From: Trichosphaerium sp. ATCC 40318
Lineage: Eukaryota > Discosea > Flabellinia > Trichosidae
NCBI GenBank assembly: GCA_038496445.1
Contig: JALMLS010000017.1
Span: forward strand, 1-64,000
DNA length: 64,000 bases
Direction of reading: 5' to 3'
Shown in pieces: positions 11,938 through 25,540 of the stretch. Position 1 is the first letter of the stretch. Each line of letters starts with the position of its first letter. The translations under genes were made by a program, and so were the position numbers. The notes beneath the pieces were generated by a model. That model was not told the origin of the DNA, ran no database searches, and saw nothing but the letters and a program-made list of their open reading frames with translations.

Positions 11938-13396
11938 TTACACGTCATCCAAGCTATCAAGTACATCATCTACATAGAGTCAAAACGAATAAATTATTTC
12001 AATGAAGCATTTTGACACGTTGACAGTATGTTTACATATTTGCTGTCGTAAGAAAGAACATAATGTACGTTATTGAAGTTAAACAAGTTTTGAACCAAGG
12101 ATACCTCTTGGCCAGGATGCCAAGCTGCAAAAAAATTATGTTTAAATTACGTACCATCTTCCCACGTGAAGTCGTCAACAATCATGTCATTATCTTCCGT
12201 TAGATCTTGCTCTGTCATACCTAATTGATCAAGCTCATCTTTGAAATCCTGTTTCCAATTATCTACCTCCTTGTCAACATCAAAATCATCACCAATCAAG
12301 TCAGATGCGAAGGCCATATTATGTTCTTCTGATGTCTCCTGTTCTTTAGGTGATTCCTTGGGTTCTTGAGTTTCCACTGGCTTATTGGAAACCTCATCTA
12401 TTAATCAAGTTATACGAAGAGTACACCGTAACCACGTACCAGCGCTCTGTATTTCTTGTTTTTTCAAGTCTGTTTCTTCATTCACTTCCTTCGACTCTGG
12501 TTTTGCTGCGACATTGTCATCTACCTCTCCCTCTGGTTTTTTTGGTTCGTCTTGTCCTTGATCAATGAGGCCATACGCTCTCTTTAGTAAATGGATGCGA
12601 TAAAAATAATTCCTCCAAAAATCATCTTCATTTATAACACGTGGAACTACCTCAAACCTTATCTTTGCCAATTGTTTATCTTGCTTTAAAGACTCTATAG
12701 CACAAGGTAACAGAGCTTCCATATCAAATGAAAACGTATTATCTTCGTCTATGGCTTCAGATGGGCAGTTTGTTAAATTCCGCTTACTCTGAAAAAAATA
12801 AGTAAAGTTAAGAATTCAAGTTTTGGCAAGTGTCGGTTTGTACATGTGGGATTTGTAGTATATTAGCCTTTAACTGCTGCGCTATTTTTTCGTCGTGACA
12901 TTTAAACGATTCCCAAGCTGGTCGAGATACACTTGCTGCCAAAGCCCCTAGTATTGTTAACACTTATTACCACTACCCACAACGAAGACTCACTCTTTTT
13001 AGATGCCTCCTCTTCTTGTTTGCGGGTTTCATTTTCAATAATAGACTTCTCTCGTTCGATCCTAGCTTTGATAGTAGTTGTAACTTCAGAATTGGCTAAT
13101 TTATCAGTTGTGACAGCTATGGTGCGCGAAACCGTGGTGCTTGCAGTTCTTGCCACATTCCCAACGGCATTTTTGGCTCTGGAATAAAATGATGCTAAAG
13201 AGCGTAAGTAACAGCTACAAAAGCGACAAGGGCTAATTGTTACGGTACAGAAAAATCCTGAAGTCTCTGGGGGTTGTGGGTCTACTGGCTGCCCATCTAT
13301 ACATAAAATCAGTTAAATAATAAATACTCGACGATCTAAACGCTACGAACCTGCGTTTTCAAAGGCATAACCACTAATAACTTTATTGGTAGTCAT
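11938..13396 (-). CDS. SYAP1-like BSD-domain protein
   Basis: Exons join from MTTNKVISGYAFENA (ATG 13394-13396) through an Ala/Thr/Lys-rich helical region (ARTASTTVSRTIAVTTDKLA, IKARIEREKSI) to the SYAP1-type core. That core has CHDEKIAQQLKANIL, SKRNLTNCPSEA, FSFDMEALLPCAIESLKQD and then the BSD domain (RFEVVPRVINEDDFWRNYF), which includes the Phe-Trp and YF residues that name the domain. A strongly acidic tail follows (VDDFTWED and later VLDSLDDV). Relatives (synapse-associated protein 1, plant and fly homologues) act in Akt/TORC2 signalling or at membranes; the role here is inferred. It is divergent from the small gene at 13484 (87 bp between starts). Confidence 0.8.
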
Positions 13397-13483
13397 TTCA
13401 GGTATGTACACGCATTTACATTTGAATTTAGCGAAAATAAGCGTTTTGCTAGTCAACGCAGTTATTCACGGCTTACACAAAAC

Positions 13484-13881
13484 AATGGCGCAACCTACGC
13501 CATCTGCCTCCACCAGCGCTGAGCCTATACTCAAACCTACCGATTTATACAAGTCGAAATATGGTTGGCTTGGAAACAAGCCGTTCCACGTTCCACAACA
13601 TATGAAACCTAAGTTCAGGGAGAGATAGTACGCATTTGTGCGTAAATAGAGTGAATTAACTTCTACAGTTTCGCATGGCAAATTGGATTTATCACATGGT
13701 TTACAATGATGTGGGGAATCAAAACATACTGGATAGAGGTATTTGAGAGCATTTTGGACATCAAAATCTCTAAAACGCTTTACAGGGCATAGAATTTGGT
13801 ACTGCCAAGAATTTAGATCCTAGAGGCCCTTACAACCCTAAAACCGATTCATTTGAACCCGAGAAAGCAATTAGACACTAA
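13484..13881 (+). CDS. Small single-helix protein, probably mitochondrial
   Basis: Three exons separated by introns of 41-47 nt encode about 103 residues: MAQPTPSASTSAEPILKPTD, YKSKYGWLGNKPFHVP, a hydrophobic helix (FAWQIGFITWFTMMWGIKTY) and a polar tail (GTAKNLDPRGPYNPK). Size, single helix and aromatic-rich flanks are typical of accessory subunits of respiratory complexes, but I cannot name the family. The ATG at 13484 has an Ala second codon and lies 87 bp from the start of the divergent SYAP1-like gene. Confidence 0.65.
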
Positions 13882-14159
13882 ACAAACTCACTGTATCTTT
13901 GGTATGCATTCTCTACGCGCAAGGGCTCATCTTTGTCAACTACAAACGCTTTATCCCTTGTACAATGAACCTATAAAACATTTCTCTCTTGTACAACAGG
14001 TTGATAAAATTAAATAGCTACGTGGAGCCGTAAGTATAGGTGGGGAGCGCTAATACAACGACATCAAAAGCCGTATAAAATAGCACTGACTGTGAACTCT
14101 AACTTAACCCTTTTTGTTTCATATTTTTTGATTTACACTGAGAATTGTACTACATCGTG

Positions 14160-15565
<1,406 letters not shown>

Positions 15566-15679
15566 TATTTACAAAGTAATTGTTCACATGGCGCCATCAA
15601 TGCTACACTGTGAGGAAAGATCTTGAACCAATGATCCGTTGTAATAACGGTAATAAATAAATTTGCCAATTCTCCTTCC

Positions 15680-16119
15680 CTAGTAGTCGATTATGCCGCG
15701 TTGTAGTTCTTTTGTGGATGGTGATAGCGCAAACAGTTTTCCTCTCTTGATATGTTTTGTACGCGATCTAGCTCTTCCTCTGAGGCGTGGATCGTCGTTG
15801 TCTAGATCTGTACAAAGAAAAGTAAGAAAAATGATAATGAAATTGCGTGTCATGCCCAAGAAGTCGTCATCTCGGTGTACCTACGCGAATTTAGTAGTTT
15901 ATAAACATTCTTGGCGTACACGGATTGTGCCAAGGAAGAACTGCTTCATCAACTCTCCAAAACAGCGCCAAGACCAGTATACGCCACTGAGGAGCACTGT
16001 AAACACAAAGAGGCTTACACAAATAATTTTAATCTGTTTTTTTTGGTAAGTGCTAATTACGTGTTTACTGGTACAATGCGTACTTGAGCTTGCTCATAGG
16101 AGTTGTCAAAAGTAAGCAT
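15680..16119 (-). CDS. Unrecognised small protein with two hydrophobic helices
   Basis: Three exons in one frame: MLTFDNSYEQAQ, then IKIICVSLFVFTVLLSGVYW plus FGELMKQFFLGTIR, then HRDDDFLGMTRNFIIIFLTF and a basic C-terminus (RGRARSRTKHIKRGKLFALS). Two hydrophobic stretches and the basic tail suggest a small two-pass membrane protein with the tail on the negative side. I do not recognise a family. Start ATG is 16117-16119, stop 15680-15682. It is divergent from DOP1 (181 bp between starts) and convergent with the CtBP-like gene (115 bp between stops). Confidence 0.5.
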
Positions 16120-16300
16120 TTTATCGTTCCGTAAATGCTAACGGCAAAACCTACTTGTAGCGCCAAAGATCACTGCAGAGCTTTGTTGATGCAATGTGAG
16201 GTAATACTTGTATGCTTCAATTCCGTAATGGCAGACTCTCTTGACTAAAGGTTGACTTTTTAAAATAGGAAAAGCGTTATTGTGACCTCTTACGGGGCGT

Positions 16301-19300
16301 ATGAGCGACAAAGACGATCTAGATATCACAAAACAGAGGGGCTATGACAGATTTGCCGACGATTTTAGGTTACAGCTCAATAGCTTCGATAGAGCAAAGG
16401 AGTGGGCCGATTTGATTAAATGCTTGCAAAAACTCACAAAGGCATCAAATATGTCCAGTGTAGAAGCTTCTAATCTGTTATCTAAAGGTATTGTCGAAAT
16501 ACAGGCAAAAATTTCCCGTAGTGCCTCACAAGCGCTTGTTCAGTAAGAGGCTAGCTCAATGTTGTAATCCAGCACTCCCTTCCGGCGTACATATAAAAAC
16601 GCTTGAAATGTAAGCTATCGGTTTATCCGGTTGTAGGTGCGCGTGTTTATTAACTTGTAACGTGTAGGTATTTGCTTATATTTAAACGCATTGGACCCGA
16701 ACGCCTTGCACGCGATTTAGCACTGTACTCAACCGGGCTTTTCCCTTTATTCCAATACGCGTCAACGCAAGTGAAAGTAAGCAACACCCTTTAATTGAAA
16801 ACTTTTTTTTATTTAACTCAAGTTAGCCCGTAATTCTAGATCTCTTTGCGAAATACATAGTGCCATTAGGCGTCAACCTAATGTCAGCAATTCCAGGCCT
16901 TGCAATGGCTCTTTTACCAGGGCTGGGTACATACACTGCGTGCTGTATTCTGTATACTTATAATTATTGGTAGAGGAGCAAAACTCTGAGTATTATGAAC
17001 GAACTTTACATATTATGGAGTTAATAGTGAGAGCAACTTCAAGATCACTTTTTACACATTCTATTTGGAAAGCATTATATTTAAATCCTTCTTTACGTCA
17101 GTCAGCTGTAAATTACTTGATTGAGAAGCTTCCTGATGATGCTAAGACAATGAAAGCGATAGTGACTCAAGTCGGTAAACCTTTAATTCTTACTGCACTT
17201 AAAGCAGCTTCAAATGATGCTAATATTTTGGTGCGTCCTTTTTCAAATGACATTGTTTTTTTTTCTATTTTTTTTTTTTTGGCTTCAACGAATCGTATCG
17301 CATCTTACTACGACACATTTCGAATAAGTAGCTTTAGTTAAATGGTTGTCGCCCTTTGGTTATTTTTTATAGCTTATAATTGGTCTAGGTGCAACGTGGT
17401 ATTCTCGACATCCTAATCTCACATTTTCGTCTTGATTTTGATATTTTCATGCGAGAAGAATTAGCTAACTTGTTTGGGTCTGTTGTTCAAATCCAATTAA
17501 GAAAGGAAGTATCTCTTAACCGAAGGCTTTACCAATGGTTTATGGGCTCTAAAGCAAACAACCGGGAGTATTTTATAAAACACTCAAAGGGACCTTTACT
17601 AGCTGCAATAAAGAAAAGTTTCGATTTTGTATCAACAGAAGCAGATGCAGCAACACGTCCGTTTAAAGTTCTTATTGGTATCTTGGATAATGTATCTATT
17701 GGAGAGCTTATTGTAAGAGATATTCTTCAATTCGTCTTACAAGCATTGTACACATACAAGGACGGTTATGCTTGTTCTAACGAGGTAGGATTGTATGACT
17801 GGTCAAAGTTAACTGTTTGATTTTTTCTTTAGGTTATTGCTATTGTGAATGCTTTGTTGGATGAATTAAGACCACAAATCGTTTGGGATTTTACAAATGA
17901 TTTTATTAAAACAAGCATGGAGGGTTGTAAGAGGGATGAAGAAGTTTATGCTATCCCTCTCATTGATGCATTACTGGAAAAAATGGTAAAAATCAATACG
18001 CCTGCAGCGCAGACTCAATATTTGCCTTCTCTTGTAAACGTGATTATTGGCGGTTTCGAGGTACCTCAGATCATGTTTACTAGGCTTTTTGTTGACATTT
18101 GAATAGAACCTTGCATCTCAAGGGCACATGGGTCAACTGTTACAAGCTGAGCGATTGTGCTTACGCACAATAGGTAAAAAACGAACAATCTACCATAGTG
18201 TTTTACTGATTGTTTTAAGGAAAAATTCATCCTGAAGTGACACCATTTTCGAAAGGCCCTTCATCGGCCTCTACACCAAAACATATTCTTACAGCAACTA
18301 AGGCATATCACGCCTTTTTTGAGAAGCTCCAGAGCGTATTCTTAACGGCTGTTTGGGAAAAAGAAAAAGATGAAAAAAAGTTTGCAGTCACAGAAGCTGT
18401 AGCAGTGTTTGATATTGCTTCACAATTGCTTGTTGCTTTACACTCCCATTTTAAAATAAACCACGCTAGTGTGGGTCCTGAAAATGCAAATCAATTACCA
18501 CCTTGGTTTGTAGCTACATTGAACACAATACAAAAGGTACAAAGAGATAACTTACGTTTTTTTGCTTGTTAAGTAATTGTTTAATAGAGTAGTAATCCAA
18601 TTGTAAGCTGTCATGCTATTAGAACATTCATAGCTGTTATGAGTCTACCAGAGAATGGTGGTTTTACTTCAAAGATGCAACAATATGTTATTTATGGATC
18701 GAGACATTGTTATCAGGTTGCAAGTCAAGTGCGTACTTTTTTGCTACGAGAGTACAATGTTGTAGTTAGTTGTATTTATTGAGGTTTTAGCTTTGGCGTT
18801 TGCTTCATCCTAACCTTGCGGTCGTTCACTACAGAGCAGCTAGACTCTTTTTAGAGTTGAGTATGATATGTTCTGATGTTTGTCAAGATGTCATCTCTGA
18901 TGCATTAATTCAGTCTGATATTCATCAGCGTGTGGGAAATCTTCAACAGTTTGCATTGCTGTGGCGACTCACTGGTGAGATTGGTACCTCTTCGAGGCCA
19001 TTCTCTCGGAATCTCTTTCTTATGCTCGATGCATTATCTGAAGATGATCCAATGGCAAGATTAGCTGGTAGAACGTGGCTCGCAGATAGTATACACAGAC
19101 CACAAAGGTATAAAATTTTTTTTTCTTCATTATGGCTCTAACGCTTGTTGGTAGGATTCTAGACCCACTGTTCCTTGTTTTATTGAATAAGACAACTGCA
19201 CGTGCTAATAATATATATAGTACAGAATACGATTGTCGTCGTGTCCTTTATGTACGTGTAATCTAGTTTTGAAGCAACTAGCTAATCTTTGTTTCCTGTT

Positions 19301-22300
19301 TTAGGTATTTAAGATTCTACGAAACATTATCTCTTGTGAGTTCAGGTTATTCATGCAGCATATTATTGAAACACCTCCGTCCAGAGACATAATAGATTTA
19401 TGTAATAAGCAAGTACTCGTACAACATACACAACATGCGGAAGGTACATCAATCGGAGAGGACTTTGGGATGGATGTGAAAACATGTTTTGATTTGCTCG
19501 TTTTGGTTTCTCTTCGTTTTATTTCTGGGCAGCCACCGGATTCTATTACAAGTGGATTCAAGGCAAAAAATAACGTTGTGCAAGTACGTGATTACTAGAG
19601 ATACAATAGTATGCATTGAGTTAACCCAGAACCAAGGTAAGCGCTGCAGAATTTTTGCAGCTTCTATTGAAAAAATGATTGAGGCTTCGTTTATTACTAG
19701 CGAAATTGCTCATATTATCCATGACCCAGTATTAAAGAATCTAGCACAAGCAGTTACATCAGGAAACTTGATGTTGCAGCGCCAATTGTTATCTCTTTTG
19801 AGAACTATTGTGTACCTTGACAACTACGGTAAAGGTGACAAAGAACTAGGCTTTAAAGAGGTAAGTTAGTGCAAGATTCTTTTATGTCCTTTCGTAGTAT
19901 TAATTTCTGGAATAAGGAGGATAATGCGCAGAAGCTCAGTAGTTCTCCTATGTTCTTACAAACTGTTATTGTGGGCCTGTTGCAACCAAACACACACTTC
20001 AATATCCGGTTTTATTGGCTTGAATTTATAACATCTATACTACCGTTTATGTATAACTATCAAGGAGTGAATTGTGAGGTAGTTATTAAATGCTTATGTG
20101 AGATATTATATAACTTTGATCAAGCATATGATAGCATAACAACAAAAGTACGAACACATCATATTAAATGACGAAAAATTTTTTTTGTTGAATCGCTAAT
20201 TTCGCTCTTTAGGATATAGTGATGGTGTTAAAAGCTTTGCATGTCATTATGAAGTTAGTATTACTTAACAATGAAGTATCTAATGAAGCCGAAAAAGTTA
20301 TGCCAATTCATGAAAGCGCAACAAAAGCGATTTTGTCAAGTTTTGCTAAGGTAAGGGTTTAGTTCAACTTTACATCATTTGTTCTACTTTATTCTAAACA
20401 TCTTTGTAGATATTTCAAGTTGACAATATGCCAGCACCTCCATCTCCTTCTGAGGAAGCAAAAGAACACGTGCTACAAACACTACCAACGCTATTTTCAG
20501 CATTACTTTACGTATGGGGTAGTACACCAAAACAGGCTTCTTCAAGGGTATGTCTTTGCTGTTAACCACCCGTTTTATTGTCTAACCTTTTGTTTCAGCC
20601 TGACTTGGTAGAGACATTTTCCAGGGAGTCTTTACGTAATAGATATTGTGTACAAGATGATGTCATTAAGATATTCGAACCTATATTATTAAGTTACCCT
20701 CTGCAAACGGTGTATGCTTTAATAGAGTTGTGGCATCCTAGTAAAGGCGAACCAGTTGGATTTGGAACGAAAAAGAGTGTTGGTGATTTGAAAGAACAAA
20801 GAGTTATTCTAGTTAATATACTTCGTACAGTTGTATCTGATGAAGGGTAAGAGATTTAGCAATTGCCTTGTTGTTAATCTTAACTCTTTTTTTAAGGCTT
20901 GTTCCCTTCCTAGAGTCAATTTGTAGGACCCTTTATGCCTCTCATCAAGAAGACAAGATGAAGCGTACAGAAATAAACAAGGCTAACACCGGTATAGTCA
21001 CAATGTACGTTGTAAAGAGGCTCGATGCTTGAAAACAATCTGTTTGGTTTTTTTCCTTCTAAATTTTTTCTTTCAGTCATGCTATTGATGGTGTTGCGTT
21101 ATGGATGTTGGCTGAATTTGCTAATCAGTCAAAAATGCGTATTGGTGAACGTGAAATGACTACTGTTGCTATACTTCTAAAGGAAGCATTGTCATCACAT
21201 AACCCTTACGCACATGTTCATGCTTTGAGGATTTTACACATGTTCTTGAAGAATAGTGGACCTATTCCTAATCGCAAACTTAAACGCGATTTACAGGTAT
21301 TTAATACTGTTTTACTCTTTGATGCTTAATGTTGATAGGATATTGCTCAAAAAGTTCTTGAGACGTGCTTACGGATAGCAGGAAATAGCTTCGAAGATTA
21401 CTCTTCACAGTGGGAATTATCAGTTCAGTTTGAGCCAGCATCTCCAGTGAGGTAAGGCTTTCTTTCCGAATAATGTGAGCTTGAGTTAAATCTTTTTCAG
21501 GGCGAAAAGTTATGACCAGAATGAGACAGCAAAAACCACTTCTCGTTCTAAGCAAGGCACTCATGCCAAGGTAGAATCTGCAGGTAAAGATGTATTGAAG
21601 CAAAAAGCAATGAGGGATTTCGATAAATGTCTTCAAGTTGCTTTAGAAACATTGTTTCAAGATGACAAGGACAAAGTTGTTGTATGTAGTATAAGTCACT
21701 TCATTAGTTTTTTTTAGATAACAGTACGCTCACATTCATCTACAGGCGCTCATAAACTCACTCATACATCAATTATTACCTATTGCAAAGAAACAAAGGT
21801 ATACACTTACAGGGTTTTTTTTCTTAATTTTTTCTTCTTCAAATCGAAACTGCTGTTCCAAGTGATTATCATCAATGCTAATAGCTTTAAATTTTTAGAA
21901 ACGAGAAAGTGGGTGTACTTGCAGTTGAAGTTATACATCGCATTATTAGTTACCCACATTCTATTCGCGCATGGAAGAAGCAACTTACAGATTATTTTTA
22001 CAGTAGACAATTCTTTAGCATGCATACTGATATGGTGCCTATATGGGCTTCTATTATCAATCATGTATTCGCACAAGATAAAACAGCATTTGCAGATCTT
22101 ATGCGTACGTTTATAACATACACATAAACCAACAAAACCAAAACAAACAAGAGAACAAAAAGTCCTTATTTATTTGTTAGGTTCTATATCTAGAAGTGTT
22201 TCTGCTTTGTCTGCTACGGCCATATTCGTTAACAAGGAAGAAGAAGGTCGTGCGAGAGGAGTACATATGAGGCGTCTTGCTTTTGTACGTCACAAAACTC

Positions 22301-23204
22301 AATTGAATACAAGAACTGTTTCTGCGAAGTCTGACATTTCTACTGTAGGTGTTATTCTCTGGTGCTTATGATCAATACTCAGATGCTTTGCCAAGTATAC
22401 TAGAGAAACTAGGAGATGCATTTAAGCTAAAGAACTCATTTGAAGAAGCAACTAAAGCAGAAGTGTTCAGGTACGGCTTTCGTGTTTTGTTCTATTTATC
22501 TTTGCTTTTTCCGCATGGATGTACACTAATAGTGTTTACAAACAGGGTTCTCAGTGTTCTTCGTATTCGTGTGGATGATAGCGCCTTACGTTCATTCTGG
22601 CCTGTAATTCTAACTGAGATGATCGCTGTGCTTCAAAAAGCAAGTGAAGATGAAGCAAAGAAAGTAAAGAGTAAAGAACTCGTATTGTCTGTTATCAAAT
22701 TTCTTGATATTATGACACTACTGCCTTCTGAGCATTTTAACATGTACGTCAAGTATTCTTTTCGTTTGATTTTTCTTCTTTTGAGTGTTATAGTTCCATA
22801 CAACCTCAGAGACAAAACTAACAGTGTTCTGTAGTCACAACTGGATGTTCTCCCTTGATATGATTGATATCCCTAAATCTAGTCGTTCTTTCCTTCCGTA
22901 CCTTGATCGTATGGCTAAAAGGCGTAAGAAATTATCGATGAAGACTCTTGATAAACATACAGCATCACCGTTTATGTCTACTAAATCTTTGGCTGATTTG
23001 AATTGGCAAGATCATAAAGATGTTCTTGCTTCACGTGTTGGAGATTTCTGTAATGTTAGCTATGCTAAACAGGTGCAAGGAAACAAACTTGATTTATCAG
23101 TAATAGATAAGCATATAATGCTTGATTTTATTGACAGACAGCCACTCAAGGTGGACCAGTTTGTAATTACTAAAAGCGATGATAAAGAAACGCGCTCAAC
23201 TTAG
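16301..23204 (+). CDS. DOP1: DOP1/Dopey family protein
   Basis: This is the longest gene in the window, with more than twenty exons split by introns of about 50-60 nt. The N-terminal Dopey domain is clear: [85 protein letters not shown] and [14 protein letters not shown]. The long helical-repeat middle and conserved C-terminal region continue in frame to [20 protein letters not shown] before the stop at 23204. Estimated length is about 1,800 residues, in the range of yeast Dop1 (about 1,700) and shorter than animal Dopey. Known role: with Mon2 and a flippase it acts at Golgi/endosome membranes in traffic and organelle positioning. ATG 16301 is followed by [18 protein letters not shown], typical of the family start. 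The exact last splice near 22,830 was read from the frame. Confidence 0.9.
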
Positions 23205-23435
23205 CCAAAAAAACACCATCTAAACACCCTTAAAAATAGCATACACTATGTAAAATTCATTAATAAACCCCATTGTACAAAGGAAAACACTTAACGGGCC
23301 TTGAGAATTAAGTGGTTTACAAAAAAAACGGACTGATGTCAGTGCAGTTTTTCTTGTCATTCAATGAATTATTCCTGTTGACTTTTTAAACCGGTTTTAC
23401 GCAGCCGTATTTAATGTATTATTAGTCTAGTAAGT

Positions 23436-24590
23436 ATGAGCAGCCTATCTACACAACATAAATTACTTTTCCAAGCTATTTGGGCAAAACAGGTCATAAC
23501 AGAAGATGATTTAATAGAACTCTCTAATACTATTTGGGATAGCCTGGAAAGTGCGTTTATAGGCGTGAAAACATCTACAACACTCATATTACATTTCAGT
23601 ACCCCGCCAAGACTCTGAAGTGCTTGTATATGATTTAAATGACAAGTTAAAGCCTCTGTCGTTTGAAATACGCAAAACAAAGTAAGTTTGTTTTATTTGG
23701 CGCCAAACGCAGCCACAATGCACGTAATTCGCGCTGTTTTACGCTCGTAAACTCCAATAGTCACTTTTAAATCTGATTTCTCAAACACATTCACATTTTC
23801 TTCCAGGTCTATAGCCACAGGGCAAGTGTATTGGGCCGTAGTTAACAACTTAAATGACGTTACAGCACAACAGTTTGGAAGCTCTTTTACACATTTACAA
23901 GATCAGTATTACAAAAAAATTGTTCGTATAAACATTAATCTGTCTTGCTTTGTTTTAACGCTGTTCTATCATAGTTACATTTATTACTAAGCGAGATGGC
24001 ACCTATATCTATAACAGATGCTATCAATGAAAATCCAGCTTCAATGACAAAGAGAGAAGCAGAAGAGCAGCTATCCAAGTTTGTAGAAAAAATGCACGTG
24101 ACATTTTTTTTTTGACTTTTTCTCAAAAAAGTTGACTGGGCTTCTAGGTGGTTTGAGATGAAAGATGAAGATACTGTTACGTTAGGTGTTAGGTAGGCCC
24201 TAAAATACCAACTTAGTTTTATTATTGAATACCTCTGGTTCCGGTGGCGGAGGCTTTACAAATCTTGTGCTACAAATTCTTCAAATTCTTGAGATACAAC
24301 CCAACAGTTTTCTGCAACCCTTCGGTTTCGCTTATTTTACAATAATTCCATGCGTGGCAAAAACTTGTTCGAACTTTCTTTTACACGTGATTTGTACTCA
24401 TGGTTTTTTTTTACTTAGAACGATTGTTGAAATGAGGAATTACAAGTTTGGTGACAAGTTACTCTCTGATTTACAACAAAACTTTGGTGAAGATCGTCAA
24501 GAGGATGAACAAGATGATGAACAAGAAGATGAACAAGAAGATGAACAACCAAAAAGTGCCAGTGATGATGTATTTGAATTTGGAGATTAA
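23436..24590 (+). CDS. Nse1 (SMC5/6 complex) homologue lacking the C-terminal RING
   Basis: Starts MSSLSTQHKLLFQAIWAKQV. It then shows the Nse1 pattern: DLNDKLKPLSFEIRKTK, GQVYWAVVNNLNDVTAQQFG, then winged-helix parts (EMAPISITDAINENPASMTK, REAEEQLSKFVEKM, DWASRWFEMKDEDTVTLGVR and TIVEMRNYKFGDKLLSDLQQ). Nse1 binds Nse3 and Nse4 in the SMC5/6 genome-maintenance complex and normally ends in a variant RING (NH-RING) with seven or eight Cys/His ligands. Here the frame instead enters an acidic repeat (DEQEDEQEDEQ) and stops after DDVFEFGD. No Cys/His cluster follows in any frame, and the 220-nt intron before the last exon contains none. Loss of the RING is therefore read directly, unless a distant exon exists. 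Confidence 0.78.
24504..24552 (+). repeat. 12-nt coding tandem repeat (acidic tail of Nse1-like protein)
   Basis: About four units of a 12-nt sequence close to GATGAACAAGAA encode Asp-Glu-Gln-Glu/Asp repeats. The units are nearly identical, so the tract is probably length-variable. Confidence 0.8.
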
Positions 24591-25540
24591 ACAAAAAAAA
24601 ACGACACAATTGCAAAAAAGAAAATTATGTACAAAAATTTGTAATTGTAATCAATGTCACTTCCTAACAGATGAATGTCTTAAAAACTCATATGTGCCTT
24701 TATCTTGACTTTTATTGATTTTCTGAACAATATCTGAGCTGTTTTTGCGACTAAATATTATGTTTCAAAAATGTTTTCGGCCTCTTTGTTAATTGAACAA
24801 CCACTTCTACATTGCCTTTCTTCCTATCGGCTGCCGAACAAGATTCCGAAATTTCATTGAATAACAGGAACAGCTTATTGCAGCACTTGTGACGAAGATT
24901 ATGTACTTGTATATATGTCATTCTTGAGTGTATTTGATTGCAGTTTGCAAAAACTATTGAAATTTCTAAACTGGCGAGAATACGTGCTTTTAAGTGATCG
25001 CAAACCCATAATTTTTTTCATTTGAAAGATTGATCTATAAAAACTCTTCAACAACATCTTACAAATGGAATGGTAAATATAATGGTGCACTATGTGTTAG
25101 AGATCCCAAGCAAAAGTTTGGTGATTGCTAAGCACGTTGTAAGTTACAGTGATTCATCGAATACTCAAACAACGGAATTTAACTTAATGTATAAGAAAAT
25201 AAAGAGAATAATAGGAGAAGAATCACTGTAATGCCATACATCGTAACATCGGAACTAATATGTTAAAAACTTGTAACATATTGGCTTCCTAACAACCCCC
25301 TCACACCTCTTAGGTGTGACTTACAAATCACTTGACGCAATCACCAATACCTTCCTTTTTATTTTTTATATCTTGATACCGATAAGAGTGATCGCTTGTC
25401 TTTCCTTTGTCAGACTAGTTCGTCACCATAGTCGTTGTAAACAAAACTTCTAGAGACAACAAAGATGTCAGTTCTCCCAGAACAAAGGGCATGGGCAATT
25501 GAAAGAACTGCAATTTTTTATTGGTGAAGCAAAACATGAG
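24591..25540. other. Long intergenic region with no supported gene
   Basis: About 950 bp between the stops of two convergent genes. Only short open frames occur, without ATG starts or protein-like composition. AT-rich runs and a few CACCTAAG-like palindromic bits near 25,300 (ACACCTCTTAGGTGTGA) are visible; the latter could form a small hairpin. I see no tRNA-like clover-leaf and no repeat. Confidence 0.4.

Noticed and set aside
16138-16329. Minus-strand frame that overlaps the DOP1 start
   Set aside because: It begins with GTG and contains no ATG. A shorter three-exon model starting at ATG 16119 joins to open segments downstream.
24448-24708. Alternative Lys/Asn-rich frame over the acidic repeat
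   Set aside because: Frame +1 of the DEQE repeat; low complexity only.
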